Shown piece after piece: positions 33,480-42,168 of a stretch of DNA of 64,000 bases. The DNA is taken from NCBI GenBank assembly GCA_963741405.1, contig CAVUHX010000039.1, forward strand, positions 992,001-1,056,000, given 5' to 3'. This stretch comes from Roseiarcus sp963741405. Its GTDB lineage: Bacteria; Pseudomonadota; Alphaproteobacteria; Rhizobiales; Beijerinckiaceae. The notes beneath the pieces were generated by a model. It ran no database searches. It worked only from the letters and a program-made list of their open reading frames with translations, and had not been told where the DNA came from. A program made the position numbers and the translations under genes. Positions within the stretch are counted from its first letter, which is position 1; every line of letters begins with the position of its first letter.

Positions 33480-34652
33480 ATGATTCCCATCGCCCCGAAG
33501 CCGTTCGACTTCGACCTCGGCGAGAGCGCCGAAATGATCCGCGAGAGCGCGAGGGCCTTCGCCGAGAAAGAGATCGCGCCGCGCGCCACGGCGATCGACC
33601 GCGAAAACCTCTTCCCCCACGACCTCTGGCCGAAGATGGGAGCGCTCGGCCTGCACGGAATTACGGCGCCCGAGGAATATGGCGGGCTGGGGCTCGGCTA
33701 TCTCCAGCATTGCGTGGCTATGGAGGAAGTGTCGCGCGCGAGCGGCTCGGTCGGCCTCTCCTACGGCGCCCATTCCAACCTCTGCGTCAACCAGATCGCG
33801 CGCAACGGCAATGAGGCGCAGAAAGCGCGCTACCTGCCGAAGCTGATTTCCGGCGAGCACGTCGGCGGGCTCGCCATGTCGGAGCCGAACGCGGGCTCCG
33901 ACGTCGTCTCGATGACCACGAGAGCCGAAAAAAAGGGCGACCGCTACATGCTGAACGGCGCCAAGATGTGGATCACCAACGGCCCGGTCGCCGAAACGCT
34001 GATCGTCTACGCCAAGACGGACCCGCAGGCGGGCGCGCGCGGCATCACCGCCTTCCTCGTCGAGCGCGGCATGAAGGGATTCTCGAACGGGCAAAAGCTC
34101 GACAAGCTCGGCATGCGCGGCTCCGACACTTCCGAGCTCGTCTTCTCCGACTGCGAGGTGCCGGAGGAGAATGTGCTTGGCCGGCTCGGCAAGGGCGTCA
34201 ATGTGCTGATGAGCGGGCTCGACTACGAGCGGGTGGTGCTGTCGGCGGGTCCGCTTGGCCTGATGGCCGCGGCGCTTGACGTCGCCCTGCCCTATGTTCA
34301 CGAGCGAAAGCAGTTCGGCCAGCCGATCGGCACGTTTCAGCTCGTCCAGGGTAAGCTCGCCGACATGTATGTGACGATGAACGCGTCGAAGGCCTATGTC
34401 TACGCCGTCGCGAAAGCCTGCGACCGGGGCGAGACGACGCGCGAGGACGCCGCCGGCGCCATTCTCTACGCCGCCGAACGGGCGACGCGGGTCGCCCTCG
34501 ACGCGATCCAGATTCTCGGCGGCAACGGCTACACCAACGACTATCCATTGGGTCGCCTGCTTCGCGACGCGAAGCTCTACGAGATCGGCGCGGGCACAAG
34601 CGAGATTAGGCGCATGCTGATCGGGCGGGAGCTGTTTGCCAAGTCGGCGTGA
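33480..34652 (+). CDS. ivd: Isovaleryl-CoA dehydrogenase
   Basis: A 390-residue acyl-CoA dehydrogenase. FAD-binding and substrate blocks are intact: GLHGITAPEEYGGLGLGYLQ, GLAMSEPNAGSDVVSM, GAKMWITNGPVAETLIVYAK, and the C-terminal ILGGNGYTNDYPLGRLLRDA with YEIGAGTSEIRRMLIGRE. The catalytic base is E250 in GLDYERVVLSAGPLG, the position that marks isovaleryl-CoA dehydrogenase. It oxidises isovaleryl-CoA in leucine degradation, passing electrons to ETF. The usual partner genes (mccA, mccB, hmgL) are not downstream because mobile elements begin here. Confidence 0.92.
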   Translation: MIPIAPKPFDFDLGESAEMIRESARAFAEKEIAPRATAIDRENLFPHDLWPKMGALGLHGITAPEEYGGLGLGYLQHCVAMEEVSRASGSVGLSYGAHSNLCVNQIARNGNEAQKARYLPKLISGEHVGGLAMSEPNAGSDVVSMTTRAEKKGDRYMLNGAKMWITNGPVAETLIVYAKTDPQAGARGITAFLVERGMKGFSNGQKLDKLGMRGSDTSELVFSDCEVPEENVLGRLGKGVNVLMSGLDYERVVLSAGPLGLMAAALDVALPYVHERKQFGQPIGTFQLVQGKLADMYVTMNASKAYVYAVAKACDRGETTREDAAGAILYAAERATRVALDAIQILGGNGYTNDYPLGRLLRDAKLYEIGAGTSEIRRMLIGRELFAKSA

Positions 34653-34880
34653 CCTGTTTGACAAAGTCGTCCATCGGTAGGTCGTCTGGCGTGACAAAAG
34701 CCGCAACAGGGGGATTTATGCGAGTTTTTGTATCCGCAGCGATGTGCATCGGCCTTGTAGTCGCGACTGGGGCTTCCGCGATGGCTCAAGCATCAAAAAG
34801 CAAATGAACTGGACCCCACTCGTGGGACCACGGGAGGTCGGACTTAAGGTGTAATCTCGCCTGCCCTTGTCTTTCAAGAA

Positions 34881-35825
34881 TCAAGCCGCTTCTTGCTGCT
34901 TCTGCCTCTGCTGTGGGTATGTGGGCAACGCGTTTGCGTTGTCCAAGCGAAGCGGCATATCCACAGGCCTCGCCGCCGCCTCGATTTCGTCCATGCCGGC
35001 GCGCCACACCGCCATCGGCATCTGGTTGTTCATCGCCTGGTGCGGGCGTCGAAAATTGTAAAAGGTCATCCAGGAACCGATGCCGGCCCGCGCCTCGCGG
35101 CCGTCGGCGTAGGCTTTGAGATGCACCTCTTCATACTTGATCGAACGCCACAGCCGTTCGATGAAGATGTTGTCCATGAAGCGGCCGCGTCCGTCCATCG
35201 AAATCGCGACGCCGGCCGCCGCGAGCTTGCCGGTGAAAGCCTCGGCGGTGAACGTGGAGCCCTGATCAGTATTGAATATTTGGGGCTTTCCGAACCGAAG
35301 CAGCGCCTCCTCCAGCGCCGCCACGCAGAAGCTGGCATCGTTGGTGTTCGACAGCCGCCACGCCAGAACCGCCCGGCTGGCCCAGTCGATGATCGCCACC
35401 AGATAGAGGAAGCCGCACGCCATCGGGATGTAGGTCACGTCGGCCGCCCACACGTGGTTCGGCTCGACAATCTTCAGGCCGCGCAGCAGGTAGGGGTATA
35501 TCTTGTGCCCGGGCGCGGCTTTGCTCGTGCCGGGGCGCGGAACCAGCGCCTCGATCCCCATCGCCCGCATCAGCCGCCGCACCCGCTTGCGATTGACCCC
35601 GCGGCCTTCCTTGTTGAGTTCGAAGGTCATTCGCCGCGAGCCGTAGAACGGAAGCTCGAGATGCAGTTCGTCGATGCGGCGCATCACCGCCAGATCGTCC
35701 GCCCCGGCGAAGGGCTTGGGGCGGTAGACCCCCGAGCGCGCCACGCCCACAAGCGCGCATTGGCGGCGCACCGACAGGTCCTTACCAGGCCGTTCGACCT
35801 TCGCTCTTCGATCGGGCGCGCTCAT
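34881..35825 (-). CDS. IS3-family transposase OrfB (copy 1)
   Basis: A 314-residue integrase-core (rve) protein. The DDE residues are in VWAADVTYIP, FNTDQGSTFT and FIERLWRSIKYEE, with an HTH_21 segment before (YGSRRMTFELNKEGRGVNRK). Its ATG overlaps the OrfA stop by four bases (ATGA), typical of IS3 elements that make an OrfAB fusion by frameshift. Identical to the OrfB of copy 2. Confidence 0.93.
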   Translation of the reverse strand: MSAPDRRAKVERPGKDLSVRRQCALVGVARSGVYRPKPFAGADDLAVMRRIDELHLELPFYGSRRMTFELNKEGRGVNRKRVRRLMRAMGIEALVPRPGTSKAAPGHKIYPYLLRGLKIVEPNHVWAADVTYIPMACGFLYLVAIIDWASRAVLAWRLSNTNDASFCVAALEEALLRFGKPQIFNTDQGSTFTAEAFTGKLAAAGVAISMDGRGRFMDNIFIERLWRSIKYEEVHLKAYADGREARAGIGSWMTFYNFRRPHQAMNNQMPMAVWRAGMDEIEAAARPVDMPLRLDNANALPTYPQQRQKQQEAA

Positions 35826-36127
35826 CGACCTGGCCTCTTGGCCAAGAAATCCCGTTCGACCGTCAGCTGGCCGATCGTGGCGTAAAGCTTGGCCGTCTCG
35901 CGTTCGCGCTCCTCCTCGCCATCGCCCGAACCCCTCGCCCCGCGCGCGAACAGGCTCGCGACGTTGTCAAGAACCTGCTTCTTCCAGGCATAAATCTGGT
36001 TCGGATGCACCCCGTGCCGCCTCGCCAGTTCCGGAACTGTCGCATCCTCGCGAAGCGCCTCGAGCGCAATCTTCGCCTTGAACGCCGCATCAAACTTCTT
36101 GCGTGACTTCGTCATTTCTCGCTCCAT
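35822..36127 (-). CDS. IS3-family transposase OrfA (copy 1)
   Basis: A 101-residue OrfA: helix-turn-helix (TKSRKKFDAAFKAKIALEAL, then PELARRHGVHPNQIYAWKKQ) followed by a leucine-zipper-like segment (ETAKLYATIGQLTVERDFLA). It binds the element ends. The first ATG is at 36127; M5 at 36115 is an alternative. Identical to OrfA of copy 2. Confidence 0.92.
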   Translation of the reverse strand: MEREMTKSRKKFDAAFKAKIALEALREDATVPELARRHGVHPNQIYAWKKQVLDNVASLFARGARGSGDGEEERERETAKLYATIGQLTVERDFLAKRPGR

Positions 36128-36662
36128 CGGTTGCGACAGAGCAGGTCATTTCACACCTTAGCCAATGGTCCTAAATCCGGGGTCCAGTTCAAAACTCGCG
36201 ATTTTTTTTGGGACCTCTCCTACCGAATCCAAATCACTGTTTGTGAAGAATGGCGACGGGAAACTGTTGGATAAACTCCAGTGGGTGAAGGGGTTGCCGA
36301 CGTATGTTGAATTTTCACTTCCGGTTGAGCGGTACACGATTGATATACCGGGCCCAATTCGATCAATTGATGTCGAAACATCGAGCGACGCTCAAACGTT
36401 CGTGCAGTATCTTCCGGTAACCTTGGAGGGCGGTCAAAAAGGCATTCAGATAACAAGCTGGCGGGGGGAGGCCGGTCCAACCATCACAAAGGCGATTTCT
36501 GAGCTTAAGGATGCCAAAGCCGATCTGGCAGTAGTGAATTGGGATACCAAATCCTACGGGAACACAATTCGGTTTAGCACAGATCCACCATGGCCTAATC
36601 CATTCGAAAATCCGCCTACGCCCCCGCCGCCCCCTCCACCGCCAAAGGAATAGAGGCGAACA

Positions 36663-37232
36663 ATGTCAAACGCCGGAAACCCCTACAAGGCGTTGAAATT
36701 CGAATTAGAGGTCTCCGCCCGCTATTTCGATTACAGGCGCGCTTCGCTCGGATCCCGGGTAACCATCGTTCGGTTGGTTTCCTTGCTCGGTTCGATATTG
36801 TCACTTCTAGCTGTCAGCTATTTCGTAGAATCTGCTGAAAAAATGGCGTCAGCGGTCCTTTGGATAAGCGTATTTGTAGGCGTAGCAAATCTTGTAGACT
36901 TGGTGTTTCATTTTGATGCTGACGCGCGCGCAAGCACAAGTTTCTTTCAAAGATATAAAGCTCTTCTCGGGGAAATGGCTAGACATCAAACTGAATGGGA
37001 GCAGAGGCATGCCGAATGGGAAGCTGAAACTCAATTGATTCGTAGTGATGAACCCCCTACTTACTGGGCCCTTTATGCGATCGTATGGAACCAAACTCTT
37101 GAGAAATATGACGTTAATTCAGGCAAGCGACCGCTCAGATGGTGGCAGCGCGTCAGCGCAAACTGGCGCCAATACCGACCGGATCAGTTCCAGCCCGCTA
37201 GGTCAAAAAGCGTCTATTTGTGGTATAAATAG
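36663..37232 (+). CDS. Two-helix membrane protein, SLATT-like architecture
   Basis: A 189-residue protein: a basic N-terminal helix (YKALKFELEVSARYFDYRRA), two adjacent membrane helices (about 36-53 and 62-82), then a long coiled-coil-like cytosolic part (FQRYKALLGEMARHQTEWEQ). Two membrane helices followed by a coiled coil is the layout of SLATT effectors found with nucleotide-sensing defence genes, but I cannot confirm the family and no nucleotidyltransferase is adjacent. It starts nine bases after the IS-split exported-protein gene. The DNA is AT-richer than the core, suggesting acquisition. Confidence 0.6.
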   Translation: MSNAGNPYKALKFELEVSARYFDYRRASLGSRVTIVRLVSLLGSILSLLAVSYFVESAEKMASAVLWISVFVGVANLVDLVFHFDADARASTSFFQRYKALLGEMARHQTEWEQRHAEWEAETQLIRSDEPPTYWALYAIVWNQTLEKYDVNSGKRPLRWWQRVSANWRQYRPDQFQPARSKSVYLWYK

Positions 37233-37339
37233 TTCAGCGACAACTACAAAAATATCCGACCAAATGGCCCCGCTCTCGTTCAGCACGTTGCTTCTGCGCG
37301 TGGGGCTGGCGACTGCCCAATATTCTCACCCACAAATGC

Positions 37340-38143
37340 TTAAAACCTCCGCCAAACCGACAGCGCCGCGCCCCTCGTGGTGTTCGTCTTCACAGTCCAG
37401 ACGCTGGTGAACCAGCCGACCTGGACCGACCATTGATTGCCGAGAGGCGCTACGAGACTCGCCTCGACGATCGATTGCCGCCAAGTTGGGAAGGACGGGT
37501 TGGCCGAGATCATCGAGACGGTGTTGAAATCCTGCACCATCAGAATAATTCCGGGCCAGGGCTTGAGGCCGACGGTAAAATCGCCATGCCATTCGTCTGG
37601 CGGCCCGGCAGTGCGCAAGCGATAGCCAAGCTGGGCGTCAAAGAAGCCCGGCCACGGGCCGATCTGGAAATTCGCTCCCGCCAGCAGACGCGCCTCTCCC
37701 GCCCCGCCGGTGTCGCCAGCCTGGGCTGGAGCGGACGGGTCGTGAGCGCCGGGCAGGAAGAGCGTCGCCTCCCCGGAGAAAACCCATTGTCCGGTCGACC
37801 AGAGCCGGCGCCTGAGCCCGATGTCCGAATAGTCGAGCCCCGTGTAGACGCTTGGCGTCGGCGGTCCCAAATCGTAGCGCTCGATCGCCATCTGGCCGAA
37901 GATCGTCCAATCGTCGGTGAGGCCGTATTCCACATAGGATTGCGCGTCGAGTCGAGTCTGATCCACGCCCTTGCCTCCGCCCCACGGCGCGCCCTCGCCC
38001 GACCAGCCGAACAGGGTGTCGATCATCAGGCCGCTCCCCTGCGGCTGGGTCCAAGCCCCGGCTAAAGAGCGGTTCGGAGCGCCGAGCAGCATGCATGCGC
38101 AAAGCGCCCCCGCCATGACTGCCCGGGCATAATCGATCGCCAC
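37340..38143 (-). CDS. Outer-membrane beta-barrel protein
   Basis: A 267-residue exported protein with a signal peptide (cleaved after about residue 29, RSLAGAWTQ). Alternating beta-strand segments follow (QSYVEYGLTDDWTIFGQMAI, WVFSGEATLFLPG, DAQLGYRLR, FTVGLKPWPGIILMVQDFNT), and it ends in phenylalanine (SVWRRF), the outer-membrane insertion signal. This fits transporter-like or DUF-type barrels. The start is GTG 38143 with GGGGAGG before it. The ligand is unknown. No operon partner. Confidence 0.75.
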   Translation of the reverse strand: MAIDYARAVMAGALCACMLLGAPNRSLAGAWTQPQGSGLMIDTLFGWSGEGAPWGGGKGVDQTRLDAQSYVEYGLTDDWTIFGQMAIERYDLGPPTPSVYTGLDYSDIGLRRRLWSTGQWVFSGEATLFLPGAHDPSAPAQAGDTGGAGEARLLAGANFQIGPWPGFFDAQLGYRLRTAGPPDEWHGDFTVGLKPWPGIILMVQDFNTVSMISANPSFPTWRQSIVEASLVAPLGNQWSVQVGWFTSVWTVKTNTTRGAALSVWRRF

Positions 38144-38641
38144 GCTCGCCTCCCCGTACGCAACCCAGCGGCCCCGGAAACGCCGCAGCGCTCAAGCTCG
38201 CCTATTACAGAAGAGCGTGGCGACTTATCGTAGGTCAAGAGAAAGTTCTCGCCGTCAACCGTCCGCTGCAGCCATTGCGCTGTCGTGAACGGGCCAGCGA
38301 CGGATGCGGTTCGCACCCGAGAGACATGGAAAAGGCCGCCCGGCGGCGTTTCCATGCCGCCAGCGCGTCGACCCCGCCCCAGCTTTCGTGCTCCCGTCGA
38401 TCTACGTATATTTACGTAGAGGATCGTTGTTGAATTCAAAATTGCCCGATGTTAACAGCGATACAGGACTGCCGGCGCCGCGGCAGGGATCTCCTCCCCA
38501 CCTGAGATGGCGCTCGGCCCGCGTCGCAGAGCTTTCCCCTCTCTGCGAAAGCGAATTGCGCCCGACCGCAGCGCCGGCAGTCTTGCCTTCAATTTCTTCG
38601 AGGTTGGGCGGAGTCTGGCGGTCCGTTCAACGCTCCGCGTT
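38144..38641. other. Gene-free interval with a perfect 7-base inverted repeat
   Basis: No gene seen. CTACGTA (38402-38408) and TACGTAG (38413-38419) with a TATT spacer make an operator-like palindrome in an AT-rich pocket. There is no obvious gene for it to control: the flanking genes are the barrel protein, transcribed away to the left, and the 3' end of a pseudogene. Confidence 0.5.
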
Positions 38642-38914
38642 TCAGTCGGCGAGCACCTTGGTCACCGGGTCCGGCATTTCAAAATAGGTCTTGCGCAGAT
38701 AGGGGGAGACGCCATTGGCTTCCATGATGTCAAACGCCTCATTCGTGCTCGCCTTCGTGACCTCATACCAATGATCGAGGAACCCCCGCACGCCGCTTTG
38801 CGAGGCTCGAACGCGGTTCCGTTTGCGAGGTCGATAAAGCAAAGCCCCTGAAAACTGGTGAGATAGCCCGCGCCCAGGCGCGCGCCGTGAAAGCCAATCC
38901 AGGTGTCACCGTAG

Positions 38915-40298
38915 TGGACTGCCCCCCGAAAGTGAGACACTCGAATTGAGTGACAGAGCCTGTTAGGAGGCTCCATGTCACAAGAAGCGATGCGCAAGTT
39001 TTCGACTGAGTTCAAAGAAACGGTGGTTCTCCGGCTTGAGGCCGGGGAGCGAATTGCGGCGGTTGCGGAGGAGCTGCGGATCCGGCGGAAGCTGCTTTAC
39101 GAATGGCGGGCGGCGTATCGCAGGCTGGGCGCGGCGGGGCTGAACCGGAAGCGGGGGCGGAAGCCGGGGTTTCTGGCCGCTCGCGCCAGCCCCGCCGCCG
39201 CGGCGGCGGCCGCCGACCGCGTCGTCGGGGCTGGCGCGAGCACAGGCGAGAATCGTCGAGCTCGAGCGCAAGATCGGCCAACAGCAGATCGACCTCGATT
39301 TTTTTCGCGAAGCCTTGCGGCTCGTCGACGTGCGGGGTCGCAAGACCTGCGCGACGAAATCTACGCGGTCATCGAAGCGATGACCGCGCAGGAGACGCAA
39401 GGCGGCCCCTCGATCGAACATTTGTGCGCGCTCGGCGGCGTGTCGCGCGCCGGCTTCTATCGCTTTGGCGAGATCCGCGCGCCCAGGCGGGCGGAGGCGG
39501 ACCTGCGCGACAAGATCCAGGCGATCGCGCTGGAAAACCGCTTCTATGGCTATCGCCGCGTCAAACAGGAGCTCTGGCGGCTGCACGGCTTGAAAATCAA
39601 TCGCAAGCACGTGCTCCGGCTGATGCGCGAGGACAATCTTCTCTGCCTGCGTCAGAAGTCCTTCGTTCCACCCACCACCGACTCCCGGCACAAGTTCCCC
39701 ATCGTTCCCAACCTGACGCGCGATCTCGTCCCCACCGGCCTCGATCAGATCTGGGTCGCCGACATCACCTACGTCAGGCTGGCGGGGCAGTTCGTCTATC
39801 TCGCCGTCGTTCTCGACGCCTATTCGCGCAAAGTCGTCGGTTGGGCGCTCGCCGACCATCTCGAGGCGAGCCTCGCCATCGAGGCGCTCGACATGGCCCT
39901 GGCCGCCAGAAAGCCTAGGCCCGGGCTCATTCACCATTCCGATCGCGGCGTGCAATATGCTTGCGGCGACTATGTCGAGAAACTGGAGCGCCACAAGATC
40001 GCCGTCTCCATGAGCCGGCCGGGCAACCCTTACGACAACGCCAAGGCCGAAAGCTTCATGAAGACGCTCAAAAAAGAGGAGGTGAACGGCAAGGCCTATA
40101 CTGACCTCGAACACGCCCGAAGCCAGATCGGCGCCTTCATCGAAACCGTCTACAACGCCAAGCGCCTCCATTCGGCGCTCGGCTACAAACCCCCGGCCGA
40201 GTTCGAAACCGACCTCGGACCGACAAATCAGCGCCAACCACGAGAGGACAAAGCCCTGTCACCCAATTAGACGTGTCTCAGCGAAGGGGTGCAGTCCA
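38915..40298 (+). mobile_element. IS3-family element A inside the COG3904-like gene
   Basis: A 1384-base element. Ends TGGACTGCCCCCCGAA (left) and, reversed, TGGACTGCACCCCTTCG (right), continuing to a shared TGAGACA, form imperfect inverted repeats of about 25 bases. GTAG is duplicated at 38911-38914 and 40299-40302. Confidence 0.85.
38975..40270 (+). CDS. IS3-family transposase (element A)
   Basis: A 431-residue frame that joins the OrfA helix-turn-helix (KFSTEFKETVVLRLEAGERI) to the OrfB integrase core (VWVADITYV in the first DDE block as IWVADITYVRLAG, HHSDRGVQYA, then DNAKAESFMKTLKKEEV). The middle (about residues 66-115) is not normal: OrfA's coiled coil (LERKIGQQQIDLDFFREALR) is readable only in another frame. 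Thus OrfA is frameshifted after GRKPG and the long frame is partly accidental. A 16-base inverted repeat (39179-39194/39226-39241) sits at the break. Confidence 0.8.
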   Translation: MSQEAMRKFSTEFKETVVLRLEAGERIAAVAEELRIRRKLLYEWRAAYRRLGAAGLNRKRGRKPGFLAARASPAAAAAAADRVVGAGASTGENRRARAQDRPTADRPRFFSRSLAARRRAGSQDLRDEIYAVIEAMTAQETQGGPSIEHLCALGGVSRAGFYRFGEIRAPRRAEADLRDKIQAIALENRFYGYRRVKQELWRLHGLKINRKHVLRLMREDNLLCLRQKSFVPPTTDSRHKFPIVPNLTRDLVPTGLDQIWVADITYVRLAGQFVYLAVVLDAYSRKVVGWALADHLEASLAIEALDMALAARKPRPGLIHHSDRGVQYACGDYVEKLERHKIAVSMSRPGNPYDNAKAESFMKTLKKEEVNGKAYTDLEHARSQIGAFIETVYNAKRLHSALGYKPPAEFETDLGPTNQRQPREDKALSPN

Positions 40299-40348
40299 GT
40301 AGGCACGCTGTACTGCGGCACGGTTTTGAGGCACCCGGCTGCGCTTGC

Positions 40349-41275
40349 TCAAGCGGCCAAGGGTAAGGTGGCTGCGAGCGTCGGGTCAATCGCAATTCGC
40401 GGCATGGTTTGCTCCTCTCTGACCGTGGCGGGCGTTTTGTATCCATGCCGCGCGACGAGCCAAGTTTCGTTGTAGCGCCTGGCGAATGCGACGAGCTCGA
40501 CGCGCAGTTCCTCGATGGTTTTGAACGTCCGCACCCAGAGCAAGTTCTCCTTCAAGGTTCGGATGAAGCGTTCGGCGACGCCATTGCCCTCGGGTTCGCG
40601 CACGAAGGACGGCGAAGCCTCGATGCCCAGACATTTGATCTCGGCCTGAAAATCGCGGGACATGTAATTGGAGCCATGATCGTGACGCAGCTTGAGCCCA
40701 CGCGCCACGCCGGGCGCGATGGAACCGAAGCACCGATGCACCCCTTGCCGGACCGGCTCCAGCGCCTCGAAACGATTGGCTGAACGCGCGGCGTGAATGC
40801 CGACGACTTCCGAGTTCGCGTGTTCGACGGCGACGAAAACATAAGCCCGCCCTTCCTCGAGGGTGACGGTCTGGCTCATGTCCGTTCCCCACATTTCATT
40901 GACCTTGTCGGTGACAATGGTTCCGTCGTGCGTCTTCTCTTGGTTGCGGCCGACGCGATGGGGCGCGAGCAAGCCGTTCTCTCCCATCACCCGGCGCACG
41001 CGGCGAGGGCTCGAGCGAACCCCGGCAACGCGCAGTCGCGCCCAGATTTTGCGATAGCCTTCGCCATGGAAGTCTGACGCTTCGATTTGCCGGCGAATAT
41101 GATCGGCCAGGTCGGCATCCGGACAAGGGCCTGTCGGGCCGGGGCGACGGGCAATCGCAGGCGAGGGCGCTCCCTTGAGAAAGCGATACACGCCGGCGCG
41201 CGAGACACGCCACGCGCGCGAGACCCGCGCCAGGCCATAAGAACGAGACATGGAAGGCGAGACCGTCTGGCTCAT
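40349..41275 (-). CDS. IS3-family transposase OrfB (element B)
   Basis: A 308-residue integrase-core protein. DDE blocks: MWGTDMSQTVTLEEG, LRHDHGSNYMSRDF and NGVAERFIRTLKENLLWVRT; an HTH_21 region precedes (FHGEGYRKIWARLRVAGVRS). Its start overlaps the OrfA stop by four bases. It appears intact. Confidence 0.9.
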   Translation of the reverse strand: MSQTVSPSMSRSYGLARVSRAWRVSRAGVYRFLKGAPSPAIARRPGPTGPCPDADLADHIRRQIEASDFHGEGYRKIWARLRVAGVRSSPRRVRRVMGENGLLAPHRVGRNQEKTHDGTIVTDKVNEMWGTDMSQTVTLEEGRAYVFVAVEHANSEVVGIHAARSANRFEALEPVRQGVHRCFGSIAPGVARGLKLRHDHGSNYMSRDFQAEIKCLGIEASPSFVREPEGNGVAERFIRTLKENLLWVRTFKTIEELRVELVAFARRYNETWLVARHGYKTPATVREEQTMPRIAIDPTLAATLPLAA

Positions 41276-41688
41276 CGTCTTGACCTCCTTCGGGCCAAAG
41301 GGCTTTTGGCCTCCATGGCGGCGATCCTGGCGGACAGCAATTCGTTGTCCATGGTGATCTCGCCCACCTTGGATTTCAGTCGGGCGATTTCATCCTCGCG
41401 ATCGTCGCGCTCACGTTCCTTCAGGGCCGACGCCGCGCCGGCGAGCGCTCGGTCCCGCCATTCGGTCAGCTTGGCCACCGAGACATTCGCTTCCCGGGCG
41501 ACGACTTCCAACGGTTCGCCACGCAACAAACGCGCCACCACCGCCATCTTGCGTTGGACCGAATAGCGCTTCGGTCCTGCTTCAACGCCCGAGGGGGCGC
41601 CTGCGCCAGCTATGGGAGAGCGCTCCGGCGCCCCCTCGGGCTTCAGCCCTGCGTCAATCGTCATTTCGACACCTCCGTTGCGGTTCAA
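41272..41688 (-). CDS. IS3-family transposase OrfA (element B)
   Basis: A 138-residue OrfA with a helix-turn-helix (KMAVVARLLRGEPLEVVARE) and a C-terminal coiled coil (REDEIARLKSKVGEITMDNE). Its N-terminal codons 16-34 include two arms of a perfect 15-base inverted repeat (41587-41601 and 41627-41641). M9 at 41664 is an alternative start. Confidence 0.88.
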   Translation of the reverse strand: MNRNGGVEMTIDAGLKPEGAPERSPIAGAGAPSGVEAGPKRYSVQRKMAVVARLLRGEPLEVVAREANVSVAKLTEWRDRALAGAASALKERERDDREDEIARLKSKVGEITMDNELLSARIAAMEAKSPLARRRSRR

Positions 41689-42168
41689 TTACCGCAGCCA
41701 GATGTCTCAGTTAACCGTCACGCACCCCACACCGTAGGCCACGCGCTTGTGGCCGGCGGCAAAAATATAGGCGCAGGCGCTCGCGCAGTAACGGCCGGAT
41801 CTCAGCCGGGTCGTTTCGCCGAGATCCTTCACTTTGCGAGCGATCGCCAAGGCCCATTCGGTATTCCCCCGGAGCGAAATCAGCTCGATCACTTTGACCA
41901 AGGCGACACTTGCGGCTTCATACTTAATTTAATCGTCAATATGGGAATCGATCTCGCCCTCGACGACAAGCGTGTCGCCCTCGATGTGGGGCGACATGAT
42001 TTTCCGGATTCGGTCGAGTTCGGCATTGTCGTCGGCGCCAGCCGCTGCAAACGGCGAATCCGCAAGCCCAGGGTTGTGCCGTTGACTGTCCTCCAACGAA
42101 CCGGCGACAGCGGGAGAAGACATGGCCAGGACCATGGCCATCAGGACCGGACACCGGGCAAGTCGCAT

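Larger units (their letters stand above)
34805..36191 (-). mobile_element. IS3-family insertion sequence, copy 1
   Basis: A 1387-base element bounded by perfect 13-base inverted ends TGAACTGGACCCC and GGGGTCCAGTTCA, with AAA duplicated at 34802-34804 and 36192-36194. It carries overlapping orfA and orfB on the minus strand. Its coding part is the same as that of the copy at about 43238-44612, which implies recent transposition. Confidence 0.92.
34718..36653 (+). pseudogene. Exported protein gene split by an IS3-family element
   Basis: The 5' part (34718-34804) has an AGGGGG ribosome site and encodes a complete signal peptide: RVFVSAAMCIGLVVATGASA, then MAQASKSK. The 3' part (36195-36653) resumes in the same frame as LAIFFGTSPTESKSLFVKNG and ends with a poly-proline tail (PTPPPPPPPPKE). 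Removing the IS and one AAA copy restores a single ORF of about 182 residues. The family is not recognised. The DNA is visibly AT-richer than its surroundings, suggesting acquisition. The gene downstream begins nine bases later and was probably its operon partner. Confidence 0.85.
40304..41733 (-). mobile_element. IS3-family element B inside the COG3904-like gene
   Basis: Holds orfA and orfB on the minus strand. GTAGG occurs on both sides (40299-40303 and 41734-41738) and fits a target duplication. The terminal repeats are weak (left TGTACTGCGGCACGGTTTTG; right, reversed, TGTGGGGTGCGTGACGGTTA), so the exact ends may differ by a few bases. Confidence 0.7.
38642..42168 (-). pseudogene. COG3904-like secreted protein gene broken by a stop, two IS elements and a frameshift
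   Basis: Rebuilt on the minus strand: signal peptide from ATG 42168 (RLARCPVLMAMVLAMSSPAV), then HIEGDTLVVEGEIDSHIDD, an in-frame TAA (41929-41931), and continuation in the same frame KYEAASVALVKVIELI, CASACAYIFAAGHKRVAYG. There two IS elements intervene, and the gene resumes at 38914 with GDTWIGFHGARLGAGYLTSF. A frame change follows, and it ends HWYEVTKASTNEAFDIMEAN to KVLAD at 38642. The ASAC motif and a following G(I/F)H block resemble COG3904 ClpP-fold periplasmic proteins. Not functional now. Confidence 0.75.
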
